A stretch of DNA of 64,000 nucleotides from Solenopsis invicta (Eukaryota > Arthropoda > Insecta > Hymenoptera > Formicidae): the NCBI RefSeq assembly GCF_016802725.1, contig NC_052665.1:23812501-23876500 (forward strand), read 5' to 3'. The notes under the pieces were generated by a model. It had not been told where the DNA came from, ran no database searches, and was given only the letters and a program-made list of their open reading frames with translations. A program made the translations under genes and the position numbers. Shown here piece after piece: positions 21,240-31,893 of this stretch (position 1 is the first letter of the stretch; every line of letters begins with the position of its first letter).

Positions 21240-21488
21240 TGTTACGAGCCGAGCCGTCCCTGCGAGGCGAGTTCGAGCTGCGGTGTGAATAAGGCCGTGA
21301 AGCGTTCTCCTTGACAACGGCCTTGTTTATTAAAAAAATGAGCTGTCTGTGATTTTGGAGTTTGGTGTATGATGATATGGTCGTATTTGGTGGTTAACAA
21401 TTAAAGTGATTTTGTGTTTGATAAAGAAGTCTAGTTCTTTTCCGGAGTAAGAGCGCGAGTAAACAAGTACCCCTTTTTGCTCGTAACA
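21240..21488 (+). repeat. 3' LTR of the Gypsy element
   Basis: Same sequence as the 5' LTR with a few substitutions and one small indel, ending CA at 21488 before the ATAT duplication. Confidence 0.95.
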
Positions 21489-21564
21489 ATATTTTTCAAA
21501 ACACTTATATACCCAATATTATTTCACTACCCTTCCTTTCCTCCCTCTATTACTCTCTGTTCAC

Positions 21565-21722
21565 TTTCCGCAGGATACAATCGAGCTCTTTCGATTGGGT
21601 CCGCATCTCTCCTTTCATTTTCTGCAGGATACAATCGCGCTCTTTGATTGAATCCGCAACTACCTTTTATTCCCTGCTGGATACAATCGAACTTTCTCTC
21701 GTTCGATTGAATTCGCAGCTTT
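21565..21722 (+). repeat. Three tandem hairpins in the 2.3-kb LTR-type element
   Basis: Units of about 51 bp begin at roughly 21573, 21626 and 21678. Each has a pyrimidine-rich lead, then CAG (or CTG) GATACAATCG, a short loop and a complementary CGATTGAATCC-like arm followed by GCA. Confidence 0.7.
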
Positions 21723-22505
21723 CCTTCCTTCCATCGGAAACGAAGAATTCCGTTCCTTTTATTAATTCAAACTTTTTCCTTTTTTTTCCTTTTCTTCCTT
21801 TTTTTTCTTTCAAGAAGTTAAAATATAGATTTTATTTTCCTTTATTAGAAAGAGAGAACGTAGCCTTAATTCTCAAATTCATTCTAGTGCATAAGCGAGT
21901 CCCTGAACATAAATCTCGAAGAGGCATTAAGAACTGTCGGAATCGTCGAAATAAGAAGCTCCGGAAGCTTGGCGCATCGTTATCGCTCTACGGAAAATTA
22001 CACAATCAGCGAGGAAAAAATTCTGTTTTGCTTAACGCTTTAATTAATTTAAGAACTTCCGGCGAACCGACCGATTCATCTCCACCAGTCTCAAATCCGT
22101 CCCCCGAATCATTGTCTCTTTCCCCCTGTCGTTATCCCTCCCCCTCTTACTCCCCTGGTTCTCATGTAGAAACAGATTTTAAACAATCACCAGGGCCACC
22201 TTCTTCTACTTTCGATCCCTTTGCAGAGCCCTTAGTATCTCCTCGGGATTCAACCTTTTCTCCTACAGACTTTCCTCCTACACTTCCCCCGATTTTTTTC
22301 ATCGTAATCTCGATTCACCTGTTCGAAGACCCCCGGAAGATCCATACTCTCCCGCGTTAGAGTTTCCTCAAGAAAACCCGCATTCCCACTCATTATTTAC
22401 TCCCGAACAAATAGAGAATATAGTAAACGAAAATATCGAAGCGAATCGAAGAGTAACCAATGAATTGGAAGAAATCTTCGACTCGCTCCAAAGCCTACCT
22501 GGATA
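21644..22505 (+). CDS. Pro/Ser-rich hypothetical protein in the 2.3-kb LTR-type element
   Basis: The plus-strand frame 21644-22360 has a basic middle (RRGIKNCRNRRNKKLRKLG) and then a Pro/Ser-rich stretch (SPPVSNPSPESLSLSPCRYP). A shift near 22,290 reaches a more regular C-terminus to TAG at about 22505 (LFTPEQIENIVNENIEANRR, then an acidic helix). With the promoter, donor and poly(A) signal of the host element it could be one spliced gene whose intron received the Gypsy. I recognise no domain; gag-like or regulatory roles are guesses. Confidence 0.4.
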
Positions 22506-23092
22506 GCTAAAAATCCCCTGATCACAATATACACTCACACACGCACATTTATATCTCGTTAAGCACAAATGTAACCAATTAGAATTTAAGTTATAATTGC
22601 ATTTTCTATTAAGATCATAAGATTTTTCTTCTTTTTATTATATGTTCTCTACTAACAAAAATGTTATTTGCAAATTAATAATTATTATTTTAGTCATCAC
22701 CTATCATTGTAATCGGTTATTTCTTTTATTATGTTAAAATAAATTGTAATCCTTAATTTTAATCATTTTCGTTTATTTCAATCACCTCTAATTCCCGCTC
22801 CGATAAAATTGCACTTGGTCCGATCCCGCGTAAAAGCGATTCAATTCGTTTACGCAAAATAAGGACTACACGAATGCAAGAGTTTGAATGAGAGTCATAG
22901 GTCGTCATTCTCGACACCTGACCTACATTATGACTCACCTAACGCATTCGACTCGTCGCACTCGCCCGGAAACATGTGTGCGCGAGATTAGGCCTGTTCC
23001 GTTCTTCCTATCTTGCTCAAATTATTTCCCTAAGTCTCTACCTGCCAATCGACCCGAGAGACCTATTTCGAGAATTCTGGACGTAACAGTAA

Positions 23093-23655
23093 TATTTTAA
23101 AGCATTGATAATTTAAATACGAGACTTTTACATTACTAACATTAATCAATTATTTTATTTATATTGGAATGTGGTGTTAAATTTAGAGACCTTGTTGCTT
23201 AAAATTCAGTAAGGAACAAGGATAAAATTATTCCTGTATCTATTTGTCGTTTGCTGAAGAGCACCTACGTAAAATGTTTTAAATTGTGTAAGATGAATTG
23301 CATATATTAATTACTTTTATACGTACACACGCACGCACGCACGCACGCATGCACGCACGTGTAGAGAGGGTTTGGAGTCAGTAAATACTACGGGACTAAC
23401 GAACCATGAGGTCGTTACCTTTGCTAACACAAACACGTACACACGCGCGTACACACATGCAGTTATCTACGGACATTCATACGTATCGATACATGATATA
23501 TATATATATATATATATATAAGCAAGCATACAAGTTCAAACTAGTAGATATACATATAAATCGATGTCATAAAAGAGACATTCAAATATTTTTAATTTCG
23601 AAATTAGACATAGGAATGTTCTAAAAATTAAAATTTTTTATTAGAAATGTAAGTA
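23093..23655. other. AT-rich sequence with microsatellites, no gene
   Basis: Contains a (CGCA)n-type tract (about 23325-23358) and a (TA)n tract (about 23494-23520). No coding or structural feature can be supported. Confidence 0.5.
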
Positions 23656-23844
23656 CAGTCGTGAGCTAAAAGGTTGCAACACATTTTCTTCGATGGTTTT
23701 TGGAATGTAGACTTGCTCATCGATCGGCGAACGTAATTGGTTGGATCCACAGGTAAGAACCAATTACGTTCGCCGTTCGATGAGCAAGTCTACATTCCAA
23801 AAACCATCGAAAAAAATGTGTTGCAACCTTTTAGCTCAAAATTG
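23656..23844. mobile_element. Palindromic Tc1/mariner-type MITE
   Basis: 189 bp that folds back almost completely. The left arm is CAGTCGTGAGCTAAAAGGTT... and the right arm its complement, separated by a short loop around GGATCCACAGGTAAG. TA flanks both ends (23654-23655, 23845-23846). CAGT ends and TA duplication are Tc1/mariner features. The outermost bases of the right end have diverged. It has no coding capacity. Confidence 0.85.
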
Positions 23845-23846
23845 TA

Positions 23847-25043
23847 CTACAACATATAAAAAATTTATGCAAATCGACCAAACACGTTTTTTTCATATAA
23901 CTTGTGCGTGGTGTTTTGCAGTGTTACGCAATATTACTCTCTACACTACTTGTTGTAGGAATACGAATTGATTAGGACGAGGACGCTATTATCCAAAATA
24001 CGTATTCACTCAGTTTAAAAGATTCAGTTTTATAACATTTATTTCACACCAACTTAATCTATTGGATATATGTATATTAAATACGTGCGCCCGTTACAAA
24101 ATTAAATTGTCTCATCGCGACTCCTCACTAGACGCTCTCGCGTACGCAAATTTTATATCAAGGAAATAATTTGCAACGTTTCGCAGTATTTCACAATTAT
24201 TGCATCAGTCTGCATCGGAGTGCGCATGATTGAACACCACTACTCATAGCGGCCGATGTCTAGAGTTTTTCCACTGGTCAAGCGCTGTGAGTGGTGGTGC
24301 CCAATCGTGTTGTGTCCAAAACGGTGTCACCCGTCTGCAACTTCGGTTCGACACACGTCCTCCTTCTTTCTCGATCCATCATCAACTGACTAGTGTTGCA
24401 GCGACAAAAAAATGTATTAACTTTTAGTGACAAAATGTAACACGTAGAAGAAAATTGTAAAAAAAAATATATACAAGATAATTCAGAATAATCTTATGTC
24501 CTTGAAGAGACATATTCCTGAGGTTATTCTAAAACAACTTTTCCTTTGGCAAAAACTTGTCCAAAACTTAGTTTTTAAATTATAAAAAGAAATAGTTATC
24601 CAATAATCGGGCGTGGTAAGACAGGTCCGGTACAATTTACCATTCGATATGAGCAATTACGTGAGGCGACCGTAATGATCAGCTGACAGCTCGAACACTG
24701 CTTTCCCTCCCTCCCCCTTTCTCTCTCCCGCTCTCTCCAAACCTCTATCCGATTCTCATTCTTATTTTTTCTCATTTATTTATCAATTCATGCATTGGCA
24801 CTAAAATAATGCTAGAATTAAAAACGATATTTAATTATTTGACGTCTTGCTTTTAATAATTCTGTACGTGTAAAAATATTCTTTTTAAGTCAAAAATAAC
24901 ATATTTAAAATGCGTGATTGAAAAATAAACATGCAGAGAGAGAGAGAGAAAGAGAGAGAGTGACAGAGAAAGAGAAAGAAAGAGAGAGAGAGACGTGTCC
25001 CATTAAGTTTGAACGTGTATACTCACTTATCATGTTATACAGC
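23847..25043. other. Unassigned sequence with a (GA)n tract
   Basis: I see no supportable gene. A (GA)n microsatellite lies at about 24933-24996. The short ORFs here are uninformative. Confidence 0.45.
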
Positions 25044-26620
25044 TGTTACGTCTGGCGAGAAAATTTTCATTTTTCCGCGTCATCCGTACTAATAATAACC
25101 CAATCAGAATCCGGAAACATCCTCCGATCAATTAGATAAATCCCGCATCAGTCGATATCGCTCGATTTCAAATTTCATACGGCTTGGCTACCTCGTGCCG
25201 CCCCCTCGACGCGCAACACCCGCGAGCGTCCATCGGCGCGAGACAAACATCGTGCGCGCCGACCCCTCGGCTCGCGGCCCCCTCTGATACCAACAAGCTC
25301 CGCGCGTTGGAATTCTATTCATCTTTCCAATTTAATACGAAATATTAAGAATGACAAATTTATTATTATCTAAGCGTGATCCACTCATGGACGCTTCCCA
25401 CTGCTGTGCCATGCAACTCAGATCGAAACAACTCTAAAATCACGGCCAATAAAAATGCCAAATAATTTTGAATCAATCAATCTCCTACGAACGATAATTA
25501 AACCTTAACTTTTTATACATAAAACTATTGCATGTGCTTGGCGCTATCGCCTCGCACACTCTCAATATAAATTCTATTAAATTCTATTAATTTCCTGGGC
25601 ACTGGATTTTGCGTCGGAGCTTGGTATGCGGTGCCCCCGCGAGTCGCGATCCCCGGAAAAGTTATAGTCTACAAGCCCTCGCGCGATATAGGCGCAAGCC
25701 GCGCGGTCGCGGAACGGGGCGGGCTTCTAAGGGCCACACGTTACGAAAAACTATCGCTCCGAATTTTCCGCGAACCTGAGGAATCGTCCCGCGACACCTC
25801 TTGCCCATATCCTTGCCTATATAAGGAGCGAAATCGGAGCTCGAAATTCAGATCAGTCTTGTTGGTCGAGTGAGATTCGCTGCCATCGGCGACCACCAAC
25901 GTTCAGACCTCCAGGTACGATCTCAGCGACGGGAGGGTTTTACTCCTGACGAAGACGTTGGTCTTCGGGGTGGCCCCGGTCGGATCGCCTCTTTTCCTCT
26001 CCCTCCTTTCCACCAGAGATCCTGAGGGTTGAACCTCACCTAGCACTAGCTAGAGTGTGGCTTCACTCGTTTCTCTGTCTCCCTCTCTCGCGTTAAGATC
26101 GGTAAGTTACCTGTTCATATACGCATTAACGTGGCAATCCTTCACCCATATTAAATCTACCATGTCTCGCTCGAAGCATCTATGGGCAAACGTAGGGCAC
26201 ACCGCGCGTACGCCGGCGGCAGAAAGCGCTTCTTTCGCAAGATGACGTTTTACCCGCAGCCCCCATATGTAACCATCTACTATTCCGTAATCACGAAAAT
26301 ACATATACATATTCAGTTTAATCATTACACGCTCTGTCATTCATTTAATCCCACGCCAAGCTCGAGCACGCACGCTACACCTCCAGTAGCGTTAATAAAC
26401 GCTACTACATTTTCCAAACCTACTAATAATATATCTTCCTACAATACCTCCTACTTCCCATACAAGGAATTTGTCGCGTATCCGGCCGTGTTATCACACG
26501 ATTCGGAGCCGCGACTGGTGACAGCTGCCTTAACACCAAAACTAACCAACGAAGCAGATCTACGTCCCGGGATCGCAACCCTCGCGAATCCGCGGACGCA
26601 ACACAGCAATTAGCCTTTAT
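25044..26620 (+). mobile_element. Second LTR-like promoter region (incomplete)
   Basis: Starts with TGTTACGTCTGGCG, similar to the start of the 2.3-kb LTR-type element. It has TATATAAGG at 25818 with AGCTC-containing downstream sequence and a GGTAAGTTAC donor near 26100, the same layout as that element. An ORF at 26182-26613 follows (basic start, no domain recognised). No CA end or target duplication was found, so the boundary is provisional and it may be truncated by the retroelement to its right. Confidence 0.35.
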
Positions 26621-26769
26621 TTTCTCGAAGACAAAATATCCATATTAAATTCGAGATTTTCCTCTTTTCTTCTTAAATCGCATCACTAGTCATATTTACT
26701 GAAATCATTTTTTTTTTATCAAAAATTACTAATGCATCACTTTATACCATACATATACATGTACAAGAT

Positions 26770-29700
26770 GGAAAAATAAGCCACCCGGTATACGTAATTA
26801 AAGATAACGAACCTCTAGAATACGATGGAATACTTGGAGCCGACTTTGTCAGAAAAAATAATATGACATGCAATTATGGATCAAGAAAAGTGACCATTGA
26901 CAAAACAAGCTTTAACTTATTTCTATATCGAAGGATAATACTAAAACCGCGAAGCAAAACTATCGTACAAGTATCAACGAATCAAAATAAAACCGGTATA
27001 ATCAAACCAGAAGAATTAAAACCGGAAGTCTATATCGGATACTGCTTGGTAGAACCAAATAAGTTCACGTGCCCCGCGAGTATATTAAATACTACGGAGG
27101 AGGAAATAGATATCCAAGCACCGCAGGTAAAAATCGAGGAATTAATACGCAAAGATACTCTCAAAAAATCAATAAATAAAATCGAGAAGGAAAACGCGCT
27201 AAAAATTTCAAGAAAGGAGTAAATAAATAACCTCTTGAGAATAAGCCATTTAAATGAAGAAGAGAAGAGAACTCTCTTAAATGTTTGCGAAGAATTTAAC
27301 GATATCTTCCACTTAGAAGGAGAACGGCTAACGTGCACCTCAAAGGTTTCGCACGAAATAAAAACACGCTCTGACACAGCGAGTGTAAATGTCAGACCTT
27401 ATCGATTACCCGAAAAACATAAAATCGAGGTAAATCAACAAATAACCATGCTAGACCACAAAATAATATAGCCGAGCATAAGTCAATGAAATGCACCATT
27501 ACTCGTAGTCCCCCAAAAAAAATTAGATGCGTCAGGAAAACCAAAATTACGCATCATAGTCGACTTTCAAAAACTAAACGATTTAATAATTGAAGATTCG
27601 TTTCCAATACCTAATATCACTGACATTTTAGACCAGCTAGGCAATGCTAAATATTTTTTAACACTAGATTTGGCATCAGGATATCATTAAATCCCGACGT
27701 CCGAAAATAATAAACAAAAAACAGCATTCTCAACGGCATAGGGACATTACGAATTTAATCGAATGCCGTTCGGATTGAAGAATGCGCCTGCAATCTTTCA
27801 ACGACTAATGAATAGCATTTTAACAGGGTTACAAGGTCTGGTATATCTCGACGACATCGTAATATACGGTTCGAATTTAGAAGAACACAACAAACAATTA
27901 ATTGAAGTATTTAAAAAACTGCGGAAGAATAATCTAAAATTACAACCGGACAAATGTGAATTTCTAAGAAAAGAAGTAATATACTTGGGACATATTATAA
28001 CAGAAAAGGGGATCTCACCAGATCCATCCAAGCTCGAAGCTGTAAGCAAATTTCCGACTCCTCGTCGAGTAAACGAAATTCAAGCTTTTACAGGTTTAGC
28101 AGGATATTAAAGAAAATTTATAGAAAATTTTTCAAAAATCGCCAAACCGCTCACAAAATTAACGAAAAAAGGGGAAAAATTTAAATGGACGAATGATCAC
28201 CAGAATGCCTTTGATGCATTAAAAAATAAATAGATAACGGCGCCCGTACTGAAGTATCCAGACTTCAATGTCTGGATTTATTTATGTCTGGTTTATCGTC
28301 ACGACAGACACGTCAGATTACGCCGTCGGAGCCGTACTCTCGCACCGTAGGCCAAGGTACCGTAGGTCAAGATCAGCCGATCGCATATGCAAGCCGAGTG
28401 TTAACAAAAGCCGAACAGAACTATAATACAACCGAAAAGGAATTACTGGTCATAGTCTGGGCTGTTAAACATTTCCGGCCATATGTATACGGTACGAAAT
28501 TTAAAATTATCACGGATCACAAGCCACTGATATGGCTATTCAATGTAAACAACCCGGGCTCACGATTAATTAGATGGCGACTTAAATTAGAAGAATATGA
28601 TTACGAAATAATTCACAAGGCTAGTAAAATAAATAAGAACGCCGATGCCTTGAGTCGAAATCCGATCCGAGCGGACGAGCAGATAAACGCGATAAGAGAC
28701 GACGACGAAGAAGAAGAAGAAGACAAAGAAGATAGAGAAGAACTAAAAGATTACTCCGAAGATGAAAAAGAGAAAATACTGTATGAATACCACGATGCTC
28801 CCCTCGAAGGACATCAGAGAGTAAAAAGAACTCTCGAGCGAATTAAATTTAAACATCAATGGCACGGAATGAAAAAATATATAGAGAGATATATCGCGAA
28901 ATGCAAATATTGCCAAAAAATAAACTAAGGCAAAAAACTAAAATGCCGTCAATAATAACGGATACGGCCAAGAAGCCATTCAAGAAATGTGCGTTGGATA
29001 TAGTGGGACCATTAACACTCACTACATCCGGACATAAATACGCGCTAACGTTTCAAGACAACTTAACAAAATTCAGCAAGGCAATTGCATTAATCAACCA
29101 AGAGGCAAATACCATAACAAAAGAGTTTGTAACAAAAATCGTGCTTGAGCACGGAATACCTGAAAAAATTCTAACAGACCAGGGTACGAATTTTAGAAGT
29201 GAAATTTTTAAGAACACGTGTAAAGTCTTAAAAATTGAGAAAATTCAGACGACCGTTTATCACTCAGAAACAAATGGAGCATTAAAGCAATCGCACAGAA
29301 CCTTAGCAGAATACCTAAGGCATTATATTAATGAAGATCAAACAAATTGGGACGAATGGTTACCGTACGCGATGTTTACGTACAATATCACGCCCCACAC
29401 AGCTACAGGTTTCACGCCATTTGAATTATTATATGGGTAGCAGGCAACCATGCCTACGGCGTTAACAAAATCGCCGAAACAAGGATATACATACGACGAT
29501 TATGCACAAGAAGTGCAAGAACAAATAAGAGCCACAAATCAAGTGGCAAGAGAGAAATTAAAAGAAGAAAAACAAAAAGAAAAGCTCCAATTCGACAAGA
29601 AAACCAATGAAGAAAATTTTTGAATAGGAGATCAAGTACTACTATTTAATGAAACCCTACGACAAGGAAGATCGAAAAAACTTGACTCAAAATGGACAGG

Positions 29701-29808
29701 GCCGTACACTGTGATCAAGAAACACAGTGACGTAAATTTCACGATAAAGAAAGGCCGAAAGAAAATACGCGTACACGCAAACAGATTAAAATTATTTATA
29801 AATCATTA
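26770..29808 (+). pseudogene. pol: Errantivirus-like Gypsy pol, 5'-truncated and decayed
   Basis: Begins inside the protease (EYDGILGADFV near 26820); gag and the 5' LTR are missing. RT pieces are LRIIVDFQKLNDL, FLTLDLASGYH (then a stop), MPFGLKNAP and catalytic YLDD at 27844-27855. RNase H: TDTSDYAVGAVL (about 28303), then ITDHKPLIWL. Integrase: LDIVGPLT (about 29000), LTDQGTNF (about 29177), with the expected catalytic Glu position reading NGALKQSH. That substitution would remove the third catalytic acid. The C-terminal GPYTVIKK ends at 29808. At least six stops and a frameshift near 28300 make it dead. It pairs with the env at 41.7-43.5 kb. Confidence 0.85.
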
Positions 29809-30169
29809 ACGCGACGCGAGCAACAAAAATAAAATATATACGGAATAATAGTAATAATAATAATAATAATAATAATAGGAAAAAAGGGGAAAATTATATA
29901 ATCATATATACAACTATATACATATATACAAACATATACCATCACGCACACTACATAGAATAAAAAAGAACAGAAAAAAGAATAAAGTAAAAGTATAGGT
30001 AAGAGATAAGATAAAATTTATAAACTCACCATGAAAAATCATAATCCAAAAACTTTAAGTGAGGTAATCCCACAGAAACGATCAAGATAGTCAGTAAACA
30101 CTAAACTATACTACAATTAAACTACACTAAAAACTACAACTACACTAATACTATAACTATTAAACTGTA
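29809..30169. other. Pol-env spacer, non-coding part, with (TAA)n
   Basis: An AT-rich tract with (TAA)n at about 29848-29876. No sense ORF is present. It lies 3' of the antisense gene. Confidence 0.5.
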
Positions 30170-31826
30170 CTAATCGTACTCCTCCTCCTCCTCCTCCACT
30201 GCATCCTCATTATGATACACGAAAAGTGGAGGAAAATCAGGGTCCATTAATAAGACTATCAAGTTGCCCGCTCCCTCGTCATCGGAAACCTCGATTTCCT
30301 CAATCGCGGCTTCGAGCGGATCATCCGCATCTTCGATCTCGTCGTCGGTGGGGGGATCAAGATCCGCATCAATAAAAACGATATTCTCATCATCCGCAGC
30401 AGCGAGGGGAACCATTTCATCAGCCCCAAAATGCATCTCAAGCAACTCGGGGTTAACATCAAGGTCATCACCAAAATCCCCTGTGGCCGCCGACTCGTCC
30501 ACCTCCGAGAAATCGGGCACTAAGAATAACATATTTAGATAGCGTTACACAGCGACAAACAGTCAAGAAGAGACTAAGAAGAAATAAAGAATAGAAGTCA
30601 CAGAGAGAAAAGACAATCAAAAGCTGAACCAGCAGAATAAAAATTATTAGAAAAAAGCGACATCAGGTAAAAGAACCTGATAGTCAAAGAGAGAGGGCTT
30701 AGAGACTTCAGAGAAACTCACCACAACCTCTCCAGGACTTGCCAGGAGGAGCACCTCCAAAATCAAAGTCGTCCAGCAAAATTGTCTCTGCAGAATGCAG
30801 AGAACAATTATCCCAGCAAACACAGAAAATAATAGTTATATAACTTGCGTGTGTCACGTTATATAACGAATTTTTACATTCTAGCAATATTGTAGTTATG
30901 TAAAATTGAATTGTTGATATTACAACACAATAACTTATAACAGTCATATAACTGCCATTTATCAGGTTTATATAACAAACATTTTATTTTAATAATGTAA
31001 CTGTTATAAAACTGAATTATTAATACGACTCCTCCCTGCCGAAAATGTGCGATTAAAACCGATTAAAACGGAATCCTTTTTAAGTAATTTTAATCTGTTT
31101 TAATCGATCCAATCCATAAGAGGATTAAAAAGTAATCGGTTTTAATTATATACGAATCGTAATTGATTTTAATATCACTTTCGTGAATTATTTAAGTGTA
31201 ATGCATAATATAAAAATTTTTAAAAATTTTAATTTATTTGCATTAAGACTCCTAAATACTCTCAGCGACCACGTTTCAAAATCCTGACATTAGTAGCGAG
31301 AAATGATATGCTGAAACGCTGAAAATTCTTGCGTGCTATTTTTTAAATAAAAAGCTATTTTGAAAAAATAATATTGTACATCATTTTAACTAATTTGTAA
31401 AAATGTTCGGAAACTATTTTTTTCTTGACGGTTGTCAAGAATTATTAATTGCCAAAAAAAACATAGCTTTAGGACAATTTTACAAATTTGTTAACGTGGT
31501 TTATAGTGTTGTCATCAAAATATATATTTAAAAATGGTACATAAGAATTGTTAGCGTCTCAACGTGTCACATCGCATTAAAATTTGATTTAATTATAATT
31601 TATGAAATTCTGTAATTTCGAATTAAAATGGATTTAACAAGTGAGTTCTGACGCCACCACTAGGTGGCCACGCCGTGGGAGATTTTCTCGTGAGTCGAGT
31701 GCGGCCACATGCGTTATATCTAGGCGCCACGGCGGCCGACTCCCCAGCTTATACTTCAATGAGACTTTTAGGAGCTGCTTATTGTAACCTCGAGACAAAT
31801 ACTCGCTCTCACTTTTTTCAAACATG

Positions 31827-31893
<67 letters not shown>

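Larger units (their letters stand above)
15655..21488 (+). mobile_element. Ty3/Gypsy LTR retrotransposon, nearly complete
   Basis: LTRs of 247 bp (15655-15901) and 249 bp (21240-21488), both TG...CA, differ at about six positions plus a small indel. The element is flanked by ATAT (15651-15654, 21489-21492). It has a tRNA-Pro primer site, gag with a zinc knuckle, a pro-pol frame with one stop, a 3' spacer with structured repeats and a purine tract (AAGAAGGGGAATAG) just before the 3' LTR. There is no env. It is nested in the 2.3-kb LTR-type element. Confidence 0.95.
14915..23088 (+). mobile_element. LTR-type element with internal transcription unit, TSD GTAA (Gypsy nested inside)
   Basis: Begins TGTTACGTCC and ends GGACGTAACA, flanked by GTAA at 14911-14914 and 23089-23092. 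Without the nested Gypsy (15,655-21,488 plus one ATAT) it is about 2.3 kb. It has a TATA box (15215), a donor-like GTAAGT (about 15568), an ORF at 21,644-22,505 and AATAAA near 22,738. TG...CA ends with a 4-bp duplication fit a very long solo LTR. The alternative is a small non-autonomous retroelement. Confidence 0.7.

Noticed and set aside
30264..30542. Plus-strand Ser-rich ORF at the antisense exon 2
   Set aside because: It is the complement of the acidic exon, which has splice sites and in-frame continuity that this frame lacks.
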